From contig CALVDR010000006.1 of the NCBI GenBank assembly GCA_944326365.1, positions 1-64,000 of the forward strand: a stretch of 64,000 nt of DNA. The letters are read 5' to 3'. The notes beneath the pieces were generated by a model. That model was given only the letters and a program-made list of their open reading frames with translations. It did not search any database and was not told the origin of the DNA. A program made the translations under genes and the position numbers. The stretch comes from an uncultured Bacteroidales bacterium. Its GTDB lineage: Bacteria > Bacteroidota > Bacteroidia > Bacteroidales > UBA932. Each line of letters opens with the position of its first letter. Position 1 is the first letter of the stretch. Below, piece after piece: positions 1-8,014 of the stretch.

Positions 1-200
1 AGCGACGAGCGCCGGAGTTACCTTCCGGTAATGAGGACGCGAGGAGGCGAAGTTTGACGCAGAAATCGCCCAAAAGAGGCTGGAAAATTCGAAGTTTGTT
101 TTGAGGCGAGTTCAAGAAAAACGAGCGACGAGCGCCGGAGTTACCTTCCGGTAATGAGGACGCGAGGAGGCGAAGTTTGACGCAGAAATCGCCCAAAAGA
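1..200. repeat. 77-bp direct repeat, two copies (1-77 and 124-200)
   Basis: The 77 bases at 1-77 recur at 124-200 without a visible difference; both end in GAAATCGCCCAAAAGA. Between them (90-116) lies a 27-bp block beginning CGAAGTTTGTTTTGAGG that reappears at 689-715 ahead of the next tRNA gene. I see no gene in 1-216. The second copy ends 16 bases before tRNA-Glu, so the unit may carry a promoter, or may be a short repetitive element tied to tRNA genes. The window starts inside the repeat, so it may extend further left. Confidence 0.85.
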
Positions 201-216
201 AACGAGAAAGAGAAAA

Positions 217-288
217 GGTGGGTTCGTATAACGGTTAGTACTCAAGATTTTCATTCTTGCAATAGGGGTTCGATTCCCCTACCCACTA
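217..288 (+). tRNA. tRNA-Glu (anticodon UUC)
   Basis: The sequence folds as a 72-nt cloverleaf. The acceptor arm is GGTGGGT (217-223) with ACCCACT (281-287) and discriminator A288. The anticodon stem is CAAGA/TCTTG with loop TTTTCAT, giving anticodon TTC. The T arm is AGGGG-TTCGATT-CCCCT. The 3' CCA is not encoded. The first acceptor pair is a G-T wobble. It lies 22 nt upstream of rpsT with no terminator between, so the two may be co-transcribed. Confidence 0.93.
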
Positions 289-310
289 CGAAATATAAAA
301 AATAAAAACA

Positions 311-565
311 ATGGCAAATCACGCATCAGCAGATAAGCGTAATCGTCAGAACGAAAGACGCAGATTGCATAACAGGTATTATGCAAAGACTACGAGAAAC
401 GCAATACGCGCTCTCAGAAATACTACAGACAAAGCTGCAGCAGAGGCTAGCGCTCCCAAGGTTTATTCGATGATCGACAAGCTCGCGAAAATCGGCGTTA
501 TCCACAAGAACAAGGCAGCAAACCTGAAGAGCGGTATAGCAGTTTACATCAATAAACTTTCATAA
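311..565 (+). CDS. rpsT: 30S ribosomal protein S20
   Basis: The 84-residue basic protein begins [18 protein letters not shown] and continues with the RNAIR and [10 protein letters not shown] segments typical of bS20, at the family's normal length. It binds 16S rRNA early in assembly of the 30S subunit. The start at 311 is preceded by an A-rich leader without a Shine-Dalgarno motif, as is common in Bacteroidota. It follows tRNA-Glu directly and ends before a strong intrinsic terminator at 598-630. Confidence 0.98.
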   Translation: MANHASADKRNRQNERRRLHNRYYAKTTRNAIRALRNTTDKAAAEASAPKVYSMIDKLAKIGVIHKNKAANLKSGIAVYINKLS

Positions 566-597
566 GTTTTATCGACCTTTAAAGGTTTTCAATAGCT

Positions 598-630
598 GAA
601 AAAGAAGCTGTCATCGGGCAGCTTCTTTTT
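598..630 (+). terminator. Intrinsic terminator of rpsT
   Basis: Hairpin AAAAAGAAGCTG / CAGCTTCTTTTT with an 8-nt loop and a trailing T run, 33 nt after the rpsT stop. The A/T flanks make it work in both directions. Confidence 0.85.
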
Positions 631-644
631 CATAAAAAAATTCA

Positions 645-805
645 GGGCGAAATCCAATGCGGAAATCGCCCAAAAGACAGAAAAAGTTCGAAGTTTGTTT
701 TGAGGCGAGTTCAAGGCTGTCGAGCGATGAGGACGGGAGTTTACTTCTGTAAATGACCGACGAAGAGCGATGACGAACGCGGAAATCGCCCAAAAGAAAC
801 GAGAA
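645..805. repeat. Second copy of the tRNA-upstream repeat cassette
   Basis: GAAATCGCCCAAAAGA occurs at 662-677 and again at 782-797, 120 bp apart. The copies at 62 and 185 are 123 bp apart. The 27-bp block at 90-116 recurs at 689-715. The middle of the cassette (716-781) is diverged from 117-184 but keeps the GAGCGATGAGGACG-like purine-rich pattern. Both cassettes end in AAACGAGAAA just before a tRNA gene. GGGCGA at the left edge can pair with TCGCCC at the right, so each unit can form a long hairpin. No gene is seen in 566-807. Confidence 0.75.
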
Positions 806-807
806 AT

Positions 808-884
808 CGGGATGTAGCGCAGTTGGTTAGCGCACTACGTTCGGGACGTAGGGGTCGGGCGTTCGAGTCGCCTCATCCCGACCA
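808..884 (+). tRNA. tRNA-Pro (anticodon CGG)
   Basis: This is a 77-nt cloverleaf with acceptor CGGGATG / CATCCCG, discriminator A881 and an encoded CCA (882-884). The anticodon stem is CTACG/CGTAG with loop TTCGGGA, giving anticodon CGG. The T arm is GGGCG-TTCGAGT-CGCCT. It is followed at once by an intrinsic terminator, so it is a single-gene unit. Confidence 0.94.
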
Positions 885-885
885 C

Positions 886-921
886 AAAAAAAGTCAGAGT
901 CTTTTGACCCTGACTTTTTTT
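886..921 (+). terminator. Terminator after tRNA-Pro
   Basis: Inverted repeat AAAAAAAGTCAG / CTGACTTTTTTT around a 12-nt loop. It probably also ends transcription from the opposite strand, where the GH3 gene stops at 936. Confidence 0.85.
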
Positions 922-935
922 ATCGATAATGACAC

Positions 936-3716
936 TCAGTCAATCCTGACATTTTTCAGAGTACCATGGCCATCGGTAACGACGATCTTCAGCTCGCTGG
1001 CCGATACCGGGGCGAATCTGCACACCTGCCGACCCTTCTCAGCAGAGAAATCCGCTATTGGCAGGAACTGCCCGCCTCCGGCGGTATAGAGAATCTGGAA
1101 ACCGCAGTCAGAACCTCTGCCCCATTCGAGAGTAAGGGACCTGACTTCCGGGCCGTCAAGAACCGGGAATGTCAGTTCTTCCCCGGTACCGAGAGAAACA
1201 GGGAAATTCACACCAGTATTGGCCGGAACGGCCTCCCTGACAACGGTATCGGAACCGGCTACGGTCAGTGTGGACTGAAGACGGATATCGGTGGACGAGG
1301 CTCCGATCATGATTTCGAAATCACCCGGCTCCACCACTCTTTCCATATCCATGTCGAGAAGCGAGAGGGACGCCGGAACAAGAAGCATCTCGACACGCCT
1401 GGTCTCCCCTGGCCGGAGATGTATCCTCTCGAATCCTCTCAGCTGTTTCTCATACACGGTGATGGAACTGAGACAGTCATGGACATAGAGCTGCACCACC
1501 TCGTCGCCGACCATATCTCCGGTGTTCGTGACATCGAAGCTTACCACGACGGAATCATCAGGCGAAATCACATCAGCTGAAAGTTCCAGTCCGGAATATT
1601 CAAAAGTCGTATAGCTTAGTCCATAGCCGAAATCATACAGGGCACCGTTTATCCTCGACTGGTTTCCGTCAGGACCCGGCCTGTCATAGCCGTCCACCTG
1701 CGAATTCGGCTTGTACGGGAAGTTGAACGGAATCTGGCCTACTGTCTTGGGGAAAGTCACAGTCAGCTTGCCTCCTGGATTGTAATCTCCGCAAATGACC
1801 TCGGCGACAGCCTGTCCGCCATGAGCACCCGGATACCAGGCCTCGATGATGGCATCTGCCACTGCATCCGCATAGTTCACAGATAATGGACGTCCGTTTA
1901 TCAGGACCACTATCACAGGCTTGCCTGCAGACTTGACGGCCTTCAGCAGCTCATTCTGGAACCCAGGAAGTTCGAGACTCGTTCGGCTCTTGTTCTCGCC
2001 GCATGTACGCTGCCCTCCGCCGAGCACGACTACTGCGACATCGCTGCTTTCCACCAGTTTGACGGCCTCATCCATCATGGCGATGTCTTCAGGACGCGGC
2101 TCCACGGGAATAATCTCGGAAAGCGGCCAGTTGTAATCGACAAGGTCGCAGCCTTTGGCGTATACGACCTCGGCCTGGCCTTCCAGCCTCTCTTCCAGGC
2201 CGGCCAATACCGATGTCACGTCAGAGGCCAGAGGACCGTAATGAAGGGCATAATCTATCTCTGAGGCATTAGGTCCCACTACGGCCACCCTGCGCAGTTC
2301 CGATGGATCGAGAGGAAGTATACCGTCATTTTTCAGAAGCACGAGGGATTCCCGGGATGCCTGCAGGGCGTAAACGTTGTTTTCCGGAGAGTCGACTTCC
2401 CTGTCGGCTGCCTGATAGTCCCTCTGGTAAGGATCATCGAAAAGACCGACCAGGAACTTGACTCTCAGAATGTCACGCACCCTGTCATCGATCATGTCTT
2501 CCGGGATGGTCCCTTCCTCGACCAGTTCACGAAGAGGAAGGACATAACTGTCAGGCGAACGGAAAGTACAGCGGACATTCAGTCCGGCCTGCACACTCTG
2601 GCGGACAGCTTCCTTCATGTCGGCCGCAGTATGATGCTTGGAATAAAGATACTCCACCGCATCACTGTCGGAGACCACATAACCATGGAACCCGAAATCT
2701 CCGCGAAGACGGTCCGTAAGCCAGTAACGGCTGCCCTGTATCGGTTCCCCGTCATAGTCGTTGTAGGAACTCATGACACCCAGCATTCCGCTGCGCCGGA
2801 TGACCTCCCTCCACGGGTAAATATGGATATTCTCCACTTCATGAGGCGCTATCTGCGGGTCCACCCTGGCCATACCTTCACGGGCACCCTTGTTGTTCGA
2901 ATAGATGCCGAAATGTTTTCCGGTGGATGCTATCTGGAAATCAGTCTGCATTCCCCTGACCATGGCCACGCCGAGTTCGGCCACCAGATACGGGTCCTCG
3001 CCATAGACTTCCTCGTACCGTCCCCATCTCTGGTCACGGCCCACATCCAGAATCGGCGCATAGATATTGGTATAGCCGAGCAGTCTGGCCTCGCGTCCGG
3101 TGATGTAGCCCATCTTCTCTATCAGGTCCCTGTTCCAGGTATGACCCATACCCAGCTGGGTCGGGAAATTGGTGGCCTTGTAGGATTCCACTCCCCTGAT
3201 ACCCTCGTTCGTGAAATCCACCGGAATACCGAGCCTGGTCTCCTCCACGAAGAATTTCTGCACCTGATTCAAGGCCCATGCGTGACGCGATGCCGGCCAT
3301 ACGTTAGGATTGTCGCATAAAGGCACACTCCAGCCCAGAAAACCGTTCAGATGCTCGTCTATGGCACCTATGCCGTCTTTCCAGAGCCTGTTCTTCCACT
3401 CCGGAGTCGGCAGGTCATCCTGCAGCACCCTCCGATACCCGTAGAGAGTCACCATCTGACATGTCTTCTCCTCGATGGTCATCTGCGAAAGAAGGTCCTC
3501 GATGCGGTCGTCCAGACACGCATGAGGGTCTTCATATACATCCATTTTCCCGTTCTTGTTGAAATCTATCCACCCTGTCCTGTACATCGGATGGGTCAGG
3601 TCTTCGAATTCCAGGACTTTCTGTCCCGGCTGCGGCTGTGTCTGTGTCTGTGTCTGAGCCTGGACTTGAGACGATGCCAGACATGCCAGAAATACTGCCA
3701 GAATTTCCGTTCTCAT
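936..3716 (-). CDS. GH3 glycoside hydrolase (beta-glucosidase/beta-xylosidase type) with C-terminal carbohydrate-binding-like domain
   Basis: The predicted product is a secreted 926-residue GH3 enzyme that releases terminal beta-linked sugars. The start at 3716 (MRTEILAVFLACL) gives a clean signal peptide ending near VQAQ; an in-frame start 18 codons upstream would bury it. After a QTQTQTQPQP stretch comes an EF-hand-like loop, DFNKNGKMDVYED, then the GH3 TIM barrel with the KHF motif and the nucleophile Asp of VVSDSDA (about residue 350). The GH3-C sandwich, an Fn3-like domain (VTNTGDMVGDEVVQLYV) and about 85 extra residues resembling a discoidin-type domain follow. A TAACTTTG box at 3749-3756 suggests its own promoter. 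It is the last PUL gene, cut off from the others by the RloAB module. The exact substrate cannot be told from sequence. Confidence 0.9.
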   Translation of the reverse strand: MRTEILAVFLACLASSQVQAQTQTQTQPQPGQKVLEFEDLTHPMYRTGWIDFNKNGKMDVYEDPHACLDDRIEDLLSQMTIEEKTCQMVTLYGYRRVLQDDLPTPEWKNRLWKDGIGAIDEHLNGFLGWSVPLCDNPNVWPASRHAWALNQVQKFFVEETRLGIPVDFTNEGIRGVESYKATNFPTQLGMGHTWNRDLIEKMGYITGREARLLGYTNIYAPILDVGRDQRWGRYEEVYGEDPYLVAELGVAMVRGMQTDFQIASTGKHFGIYSNNKGAREGMARVDPQIAPHEVENIHIYPWREVIRRSGMLGVMSSYNDYDGEPIQGSRYWLTDRLRGDFGFHGYVVSDSDAVEYLYSKHHTAADMKEAVRQSVQAGLNVRCTFRSPDSYVLPLRELVEEGTIPEDMIDDRVRDILRVKFLVGLFDDPYQRDYQAADREVDSPENNVYALQASRESLVLLKNDGILPLDPSELRRVAVVGPNASEIDYALHYGPLASDVTSVLAGLEERLEGQAEVVYAKGCDLVDYNWPLSEIIPVEPRPEDIAMMDEAVKLVESSDVAVVVLGGGQRTCGENKSRTSLELPGFQNELLKAVKSAGKPVIVVLINGRPLSVNYADAVADAIIEAWYPGAHGGQAVAEVICGDYNPGGKLTVTFPKTVGQIPFNFPYKPNSQVDGYDRPGPDGNQSRINGALYDFGYGLSYTTFEYSGLELSADVISPDDSVVVSFDVTNTGDMVGDEVVQLYVHDCLSSITVYEKQLRGFERIHLRPGETRRVEMLLVPASLSLLDMDMERVVEPGDFEIMIGASSTDIRLQSTLTVAGSDTVVREAVPANTGVNFPVSLGTGEELTFPVLDGPEVRSLTLEWGRGSDCGFQILYTAGGGQFLPIADFSAEKGRQVCRFAPVSASELKIVVTDGHGTLKNVRID

Positions 3717-3748
3717 AATATTAATATTGCCATTATCGGTTATTATCC

Positions 3749-3756
3749 CAAAGTTA
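3749..3756 (-). promoter_or_regulatory. Putative -7 element for the terminal GH3 gene
   Basis: Minus-strand TAACTTTG matches TAnnTTTG, 32 nt upstream of the chosen GH3 start and inside the 63-nt gap after rloB. No clear -33 box is seen at the usual spacing, so this is tentative. Confidence 0.45.
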
Positions 3757-3779
3757 ACACATATACGCAAATAATGTGT

Positions 3780-4412
3780 TCAGATAAACTTGTTCAATTC
3801 TTCTACCAACAGATGTACGGTAGTAGAAGATTCTTCCATAGCCGGATTACCATGCGACATTTCAGCAAGAACGGCAGCGGCATTTTTAATGGCGTGCGGC
3901 TGCAAGTGAAGCAATCTATTATATAGGATTGCTCCGAATCCTTCTGTCTTGGAATATGGTATTCCTGCAAGCTTTGACAGCATGTCGGGATAGCTGTTTC
4001 TGTGCAATGTCCCTTTGTAGGGATTGAAGTGCAGCAAGAACCAATATTCAAACGCCTGATTACTGTAAGCCACCTTGAACCCGTTCTTTTCGGCCAGGGC
4101 AATGGCATCATTGAAATCTTTTGCAGGAAAATCATCCTTGTCAAACACTACCCAACATTGATCATAAGTCCGTTTTTTCTTTTGGTCAGCGTCACGGATG
4201 CTGATGGCCTTGCTTACAAGGCTGGTAGTGTTCATGGCCTGACCTACCGCCTTTACCGTGGCAGCGGTCATTCTGAAAGCCTTGAAATAATCCGGCTCGG
4301 TACAGACTCCTTCGCAAACTATGAGAAACGACTGCTTTACTTTCCTCGTGCCTTGGCGACGTGTCAATGAAGCAGAATGGTGATCTTTCCTATTTGTCTT
4401 TCCCATGGTCAT
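3780..4412 (-). CDS. RloB-family (AbiLii-like) TOPRIM-type protein
   Basis: The 210-residue protein carries the RloB signature IVCEGVCTEPDYF (Glu34) followed by VVFDKDDF (Asp91, Asp93). This is the Glu plus DxD pattern of TOPRIM-like metal-dependent nucleases. RloB proteins pair with an ATPase in the abortive-infection system AbiL and in restriction-linked RloAB islands. The ATG overlaps the stop of the upstream ATPase gene by 4 nt (ATGA), so the two are translationally coupled. The basic N-terminus (KTNRKDHHSASLTRRQGTRK) has no signal peptide, so the protein is cytoplasmic. Codon use is more AT-rich than in the flanking hydrolase genes, which points to horizontal acquisition. Nuclease activity is inferred from the motif only. 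Confidence 0.85.
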   Translation of the reverse strand: MTMGKTNRKDHHSASLTRRQGTRKVKQSFLIVCEGVCTEPDYFKAFRMTAATVKAVGQAMNTTSLVSKAISIRDADQKKKRTYDQCWVVFDKDDFPAKDFNDAIALAEKNGFKVAYSNQAFEYWFLLHFNPYKGTLHRNSYPDMLSKLAGIPYSKTEGFGAILYNRLLHLQPHAIKNAAAVLAEMSHGNPAMEESSTTVHLLVEELNKFI

Positions 4413-5623
4413 CCCTCCGCAGTAAAGATTGTTTCCATTTCACCGATGATGGGTGTGGCTCCGAATTTCCCTTGCAGGTAATCCCGTTCGAAAGGAGAAC
4501 TTCCACGTACCTTGTACTCGGCCAGTGAATAGGCCTCAGTCGCCCCGAAATTATCCTTTTGGGTGAACCATACCTGGTCTCTGCGGAACAGACCGGCACT
4601 GAGCAGAAACGTATCATGGGTGGTGAACAGCAGTTGCGCCCCTTTGGGATTCGTTTCCGCAGAGTTGAAGAGCGTAATGATCTTGTGCACAAGCAACGGA
4701 TGAAGTTTGGAGTCAAGTTCGTCCACTACAAGACGTTTTCCGTTGTCCAGAGCATCTATGATAGGGTATGCTAAAGAGAAATATTTGATGGTTCCCTCCG
4801 ATTCATTCCCATTAAACGAGAAAGTAACATTGGCCGTCTCCCGACCTTCATCGTCGTACTGGCGATGACTGCTCACTATGCTGTTGTCAATCTTTGATAT
4901 ATTGTCTATGCCCAAATCCGCATACTTGGCGAAACGGATTATACGTTCACGCATCTTTTCATCGTCCAGATGTCTGATAGCTTGCGCCCACATCTTTTCG
5001 TCTTCGCTACAGAACATGATTTGCGTATCGCCAAGCCAATGCAAAATATTGACAGCGGTATCTTCATTGAACTGGGCAGCAGTGGAGAGGAGAAGCGCAT
5101 TGCCACGTACCATCCTCTTGCTGACCAGTTCCTGTATCAATGGACTTTTTATATGTACGGTGGTAGTTTTCTCTTCCCTGTAGAATACTTCCACTTCTTT
5201 TGCCCGTTTCTTATTCATTCGACGATAAAGCCATTCGGCATGTACGGTTTTTGAGTCCACCTCAAAACCATAACGATAAATATACTGTCCTACGACGAAA
5301 GTAGCTTCCATAATGGTAGGCTCAAGTGCAGTAGAAGCGTTCAAGCGGAAATTTTCTACGTCAATGCTCTCACCCGCTTGACTATTCTTGAATGAATCCA
5401 TAATGAAATGCTTGTAAAAAGCGATAGCTTTCAATACATTCGTCTTCCCGGACGCATTTGCTCCATAAATCACCGCACTACGCACGATGGACAACCCAAT
5501 ATCGTAAAATGAAATGATATCGTTAGGCTCCGGAAGAGATTCTTTGAGCGAAGTAGCCACAAAAGATAATTTCAGGTCATCCTTTATGGACAGGTAATTA
5601 TTGACACAAAATTCAAGAATCAT
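4409..5623 (-). CDS. RloA/AbiLi-like AAA (ABC-type) ATPase
   Basis: The 404-residue cytoplasmic ATPase belongs to the AAA_15/AAA_21 (RloA, OLD-like) group. Walker A is IYGANASGKTN (K60, T61), an ABC-signature-like NESEGTIKY lies near 273-281, Walker B is LVVDELDSKLHP (D301, E302), and the switch histidine is H336 in TTHDTF. The start MILEFCVNNYLSIKD at 5623 matches the family N-terminus; the longer reading frame to 5677 runs across the inverted-repeat promoter and is unlikely. It is paired with the RloB-like gene. In AbiL-type systems the ATPase is thought to sense phage and license the toxic partner; that role is inferred here from gene pairing. Confidence 0.87.
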   Translation of the reverse strand: MILEFCVNNYLSIKDDLKLSFVATSLKESLPEPNDIISFYDIGLSIVRSAVIYGANASGKTNVLKAIAFYKHFIMDSFKNSQAGESIDVENFRLNASTALEPTIMEATFVVGQYIYRYGFEVDSKTVHAEWLYRRMNKKRAKEVEVFYREEKTTTVHIKSPLIQELVSKRMVRGNALLLSTAAQFNEDTAVNILHWLGDTQIMFCSEDEKMWAQAIRHLDDEKMRERIIRFAKYADLGIDNISKIDNSIVSSHRQYDDEGRETANVTFSFNGNESEGTIKYFSLAYPIIDALDNGKRLVVDELDSKLHPLLVHKIITLFNSAETNPKGAQLLFTTHDTFLLSAGLFRRDQVWFTQKDNFGATEAYSLAEYKVRGSSPFERDYLQGKFGATPIIGEMETIFTAEG

Positions 5624-5631
5624 ATATTTAA

Positions 5632-5666
5632 CTTCTATATTTGCGGATTTTCTACAAATATAGAAG
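5632..5666 (-). promoter_or_regulatory. Perfect 12-bp inverted repeat holding divergent -7 boxes upstream of the RloAB genes
   Basis: CTTCTATATTTG at 5632-5643 and CAAATATAGAAG at 5655-5666 are exact reverse complements with an 11-bp spacer. Each arm contains TATATTTG, a match to the Bacteroidota -7 element, one on each strand. The minus-strand box (5655-5662) would place a start site shortly before the ATPase ATG at 5623. The palindrome could also be an operator for autoregulation. No regulator gene is adjacent. Confidence 0.7.
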
Positions 5667-5726
5667 TTTTCTTTCACATTAAATAAAAGATAGCCTGAAT
5701 TTCGATTATATAATGAAAAGAAATAC

Positions 5727-7931
5727 TTATCCGCATTTATCCCCCGACCACCTAATTATTATTGGCCGTAAACAGGTGTATCTTTCCGGATACCCCCCCC
5801 CCAAAAAAAAAGAATGGCTATAAAGCCATTCTTCAATCAAACCTGAAGTTTTCATCATCAGGACCGGCATCCAGTGGCCGGCGATGACCGAGCGCGCGCG
5901 GAACTGGATAGGCATGCAGTCGACAGTCCCGTACCAGTCCCCCAGCGGGAACCTCCTCGGACTCTCGTTCACATAGTCGTAAACCGGAACCACAAGCATG
6001 TCGAATGTCTCCCTGTCAGGAGCCATGGCGGCTATCCACATGATCCAGTCCGACTTCGTATAGTCCTCGCGGCAGTCGAGAGGCACTCCGTAGCGGTTCC
6101 GCTTCGCGAGATAATACGGAATCTCCTTCGCCATCACGTCTTCAGGGAATACACCTGTCCCCCAGAGCTTGTCCCATACCATATTGTATTTCAGGCTCCA
6201 CGTGTCAGGCCTGTCAAAGGCCAGACGGTAATGGTCGCCGTCATCCGCCTTCTCTATCCAGGCAGAAGCCATCTCACGCGCCTTGGCCATATACCTGGCT
6301 GCAGTATCTTCCATCCCCTGCATTCCGGCCAGTTCGCTGTAGGCCGCCACGCCCATGATGGCCTTGACGGAAAGATTCGCATTATGCGCCCAATGCCCCG
6401 CAAAATCATCGGTACAGAGCTGGTTCTCGGGATCCAGTCCATACTCCACGAGATAGTCAGTCCACTGGCTGAGCAGAGACCACCATCTGGCCGCATACTC
6501 CGGAGTACCTTCCGCCTTGGCTATGGCGGCAGACAGTATCACCATGTTTCCGGCCTCCTCCACAGGCATGTCCTCAGGATAGGTCTGTCCGTTCGCCTTC
6601 GGATATTTGCCGATATCATGCGCAGGGAAAGGCTTGGCCCATCTGCCGCTCTCGCTGTATTCGAAGATGGAAGTCATCATGCCTTTCAGCAGGTCGGTAT
6701 TGTACAGCAGGAACAGAGGGGCTGACGGGTATGTCAGGTCGACGGTATTCACGCTTCCGTTGCTTCCGTTCTCCTTCGAGAAGAAAAGAAGATTCCCCTT
6801 CCTGTCAGTGAAAAGCTTATGCGCGGCTATGGCAGGCCTGTAGGAAAATGCCAGCAGCTCGGCATATTTCCGTCCGCCGGCAGCCTCGGCATCACTCATT
6901 ATCTTCTCGTCGAAATCACGGCAGCGCTCCATGATCTGAAGATAATCACGCTGGAATCTTTCGAAGGCATCGAAAATGCTCACCCCACCTTCATGCTTCC
7001 AGTAAGCCATATACCGCTCGTACATATACTCCATGCAGTACACATCATCATATCCTGCCATGAAGAAGCCATGCTTCCCGGCCTTGTCCACCTGGCCCAG
7101 ATCGTGGCAGTAAGCCAGCACCGCCGTATACACCGTATCCCTGTCCACGATGACATCAGGCAGCATGTCAGGAAGATTCCCGGTGCCGGCAAAGGAACTT
7201 CTGACCTCGTCCGACTTTCCTATAACCGTCGCGGCAGACGCACCTGAACGCCCGGCCAGATACACATAGCCCCAGTCTATGCCTGTATAGTCCCCCGACC
7301 TGACAGTATACGGCTGCTCGAGAGTGCCTGAATACGCATAATCCAGACCGCCCCGGCTCATGCTGCGCGATTCGGTATCCTGCCCTGGTTCATGGACGGC
7401 AAGCACAGGAACAGTGTCCACATAGAACTGCACGTCATGCGAAGCCCTGTCGAGAGACCTGACCCTGTAGGAAATATAATTTACCGGTGTGGACATCAGA
7501 TCGAGGTCATCTATCAGCAGCGGCGCAGTGAAGACCACATCCAGCTCCACGGGACCGCACCTGAAAGTGTAATAGGTCTGGGTAGGGAGCACGTCCACAG
7601 ACAGCTGCTCGGCGGCATTTCCGAAAAATCCGTCCACCGACGCACCCATGAAACGGTAAACCTCACCGTCCACACGGACAGCCCCGACAAGAGGACGGAC
7701 AGTCTCGAACCAATGGCTTGTAGGACCGTCGTACAGCCTGTCACAAGGCGACCATACAGAAAAATAGGAATCCGATACCAGAAGAGGAAACGACTGCGCG
7801 CGCAGTTCTGTCTGTCTTACCGGCGTGAAAAGCCTGTCCTCTCCGGAAAGGGTGCCGGCAGTCTTTGCCGGCAATATTGCCGTGGCGGCAAAGGCTGCCA
7901 CGGCAGATATCATTATCTTTTTTATGTTCAT
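5727..7931 (-). CDS. DUF4965/DUF1793 glutaminase-A-like secreted protein; 3' end possibly frameshifted
   Basis: The N-terminus (MNIKKIMISAVAAFAATAILPAKT) is a signal peptide. The body matches the GtaA-like architecture found in many PULs (DUF4964/DUF5127, DUF4965, DUF1793): FPLLVSDSYFSVWSPCDRL, DGPTSHWFETVRPLVG, and late segments such as NLSVKAIMGVAAYSELAG and YNMVWDKLWGTGVFP. Despite the glutaminase name, these proteins are suspected carbohydrate-active enzymes and their substrate is unknown. The frame runs past the expected family end, through a terminator-like hairpin and a C10/A9 tract. In the -1 frame the protein would end in ENFRFD at a stop at 5833, directly before that hairpin, so a one-base deletion or sequencing error near 5860 is likely. 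It follows the PA14-GH3 gene by 83 nt. Confidence 0.82.
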   Translation of the reverse strand: MNIKKIMISAVAAFAATAILPAKTAGTLSGEDRLFTPVRQTELRAQSFPLLVSDSYFSVWSPCDRLYDGPTSHWFETVRPLVGAVRVDGEVYRFMGASVDGFFGNAAEQLSVDVLPTQTYYTFRCGPVELDVVFTAPLLIDDLDLMSTPVNYISYRVRSLDRASHDVQFYVDTVPVLAVHEPGQDTESRSMSRGGLDYAYSGTLEQPYTVRSGDYTGIDWGYVYLAGRSGASAATVIGKSDEVRSSFAGTGNLPDMLPDVIVDRDTVYTAVLAYCHDLGQVDKAGKHGFFMAGYDDVYCMEYMYERYMAYWKHEGGVSIFDAFERFQRDYLQIMERCRDFDEKIMSDAEAAGGRKYAELLAFSYRPAIAAHKLFTDRKGNLLFFSKENGSNGSVNTVDLTYPSAPLFLLYNTDLLKGMMTSIFEYSESGRWAKPFPAHDIGKYPKANGQTYPEDMPVEEAGNMVILSAAIAKAEGTPEYAARWWSLLSQWTDYLVEYGLDPENQLCTDDFAGHWAHNANLSVKAIMGVAAYSELAGMQGMEDTAARYMAKAREMASAWIEKADDGDHYRLAFDRPDTWSLKYNMVWDKLWGTGVFPEDVMAKEIPYYLAKRNRYGVPLDCREDYTKSDWIMWIAAMAPDRETFDMLVVPVYDYVNESPRRFPLGDWYGTVDCMPIQFRARSVIAGHWMPVLMMKTSGLIEEWLYSHSFFLGGGYPERYTCLRPIIIRWSGDKCG
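5802..5840 (-). terminator. Terminator-like hairpin inside the annotated end of the DUF4965 gene
   Basis: On the minus strand GAATGGCTTTATAGCCATTC is followed by nine T (5803-5811) and then ten G (5793-5802). This is a good intrinsic terminator. It sits inside the open frame, which is why the annotated 3' end of the gene is suspect. Confidence 0.65.
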
Positions 7932-8014
7932 TTCTATTGATTTGTGGTCAGCCCGGCGGAAAGCCGCATATCGGACAACACCATTCGCCGGACTGACTGG
8001 TTATCTGGAATTTT

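Noticed and set aside
1-200. Possible CRISPR array from the repeated units
   Set aside because: Only two 77-bp copies with one 46-bp interval, no regular spacing, and no cas genes.
5632-5666. Invertible phase-variation promoter
   Set aside because: The segment between the arms is only 11 bp, too short for the usual recombinase-mediated inversion, and no invertase is nearby.
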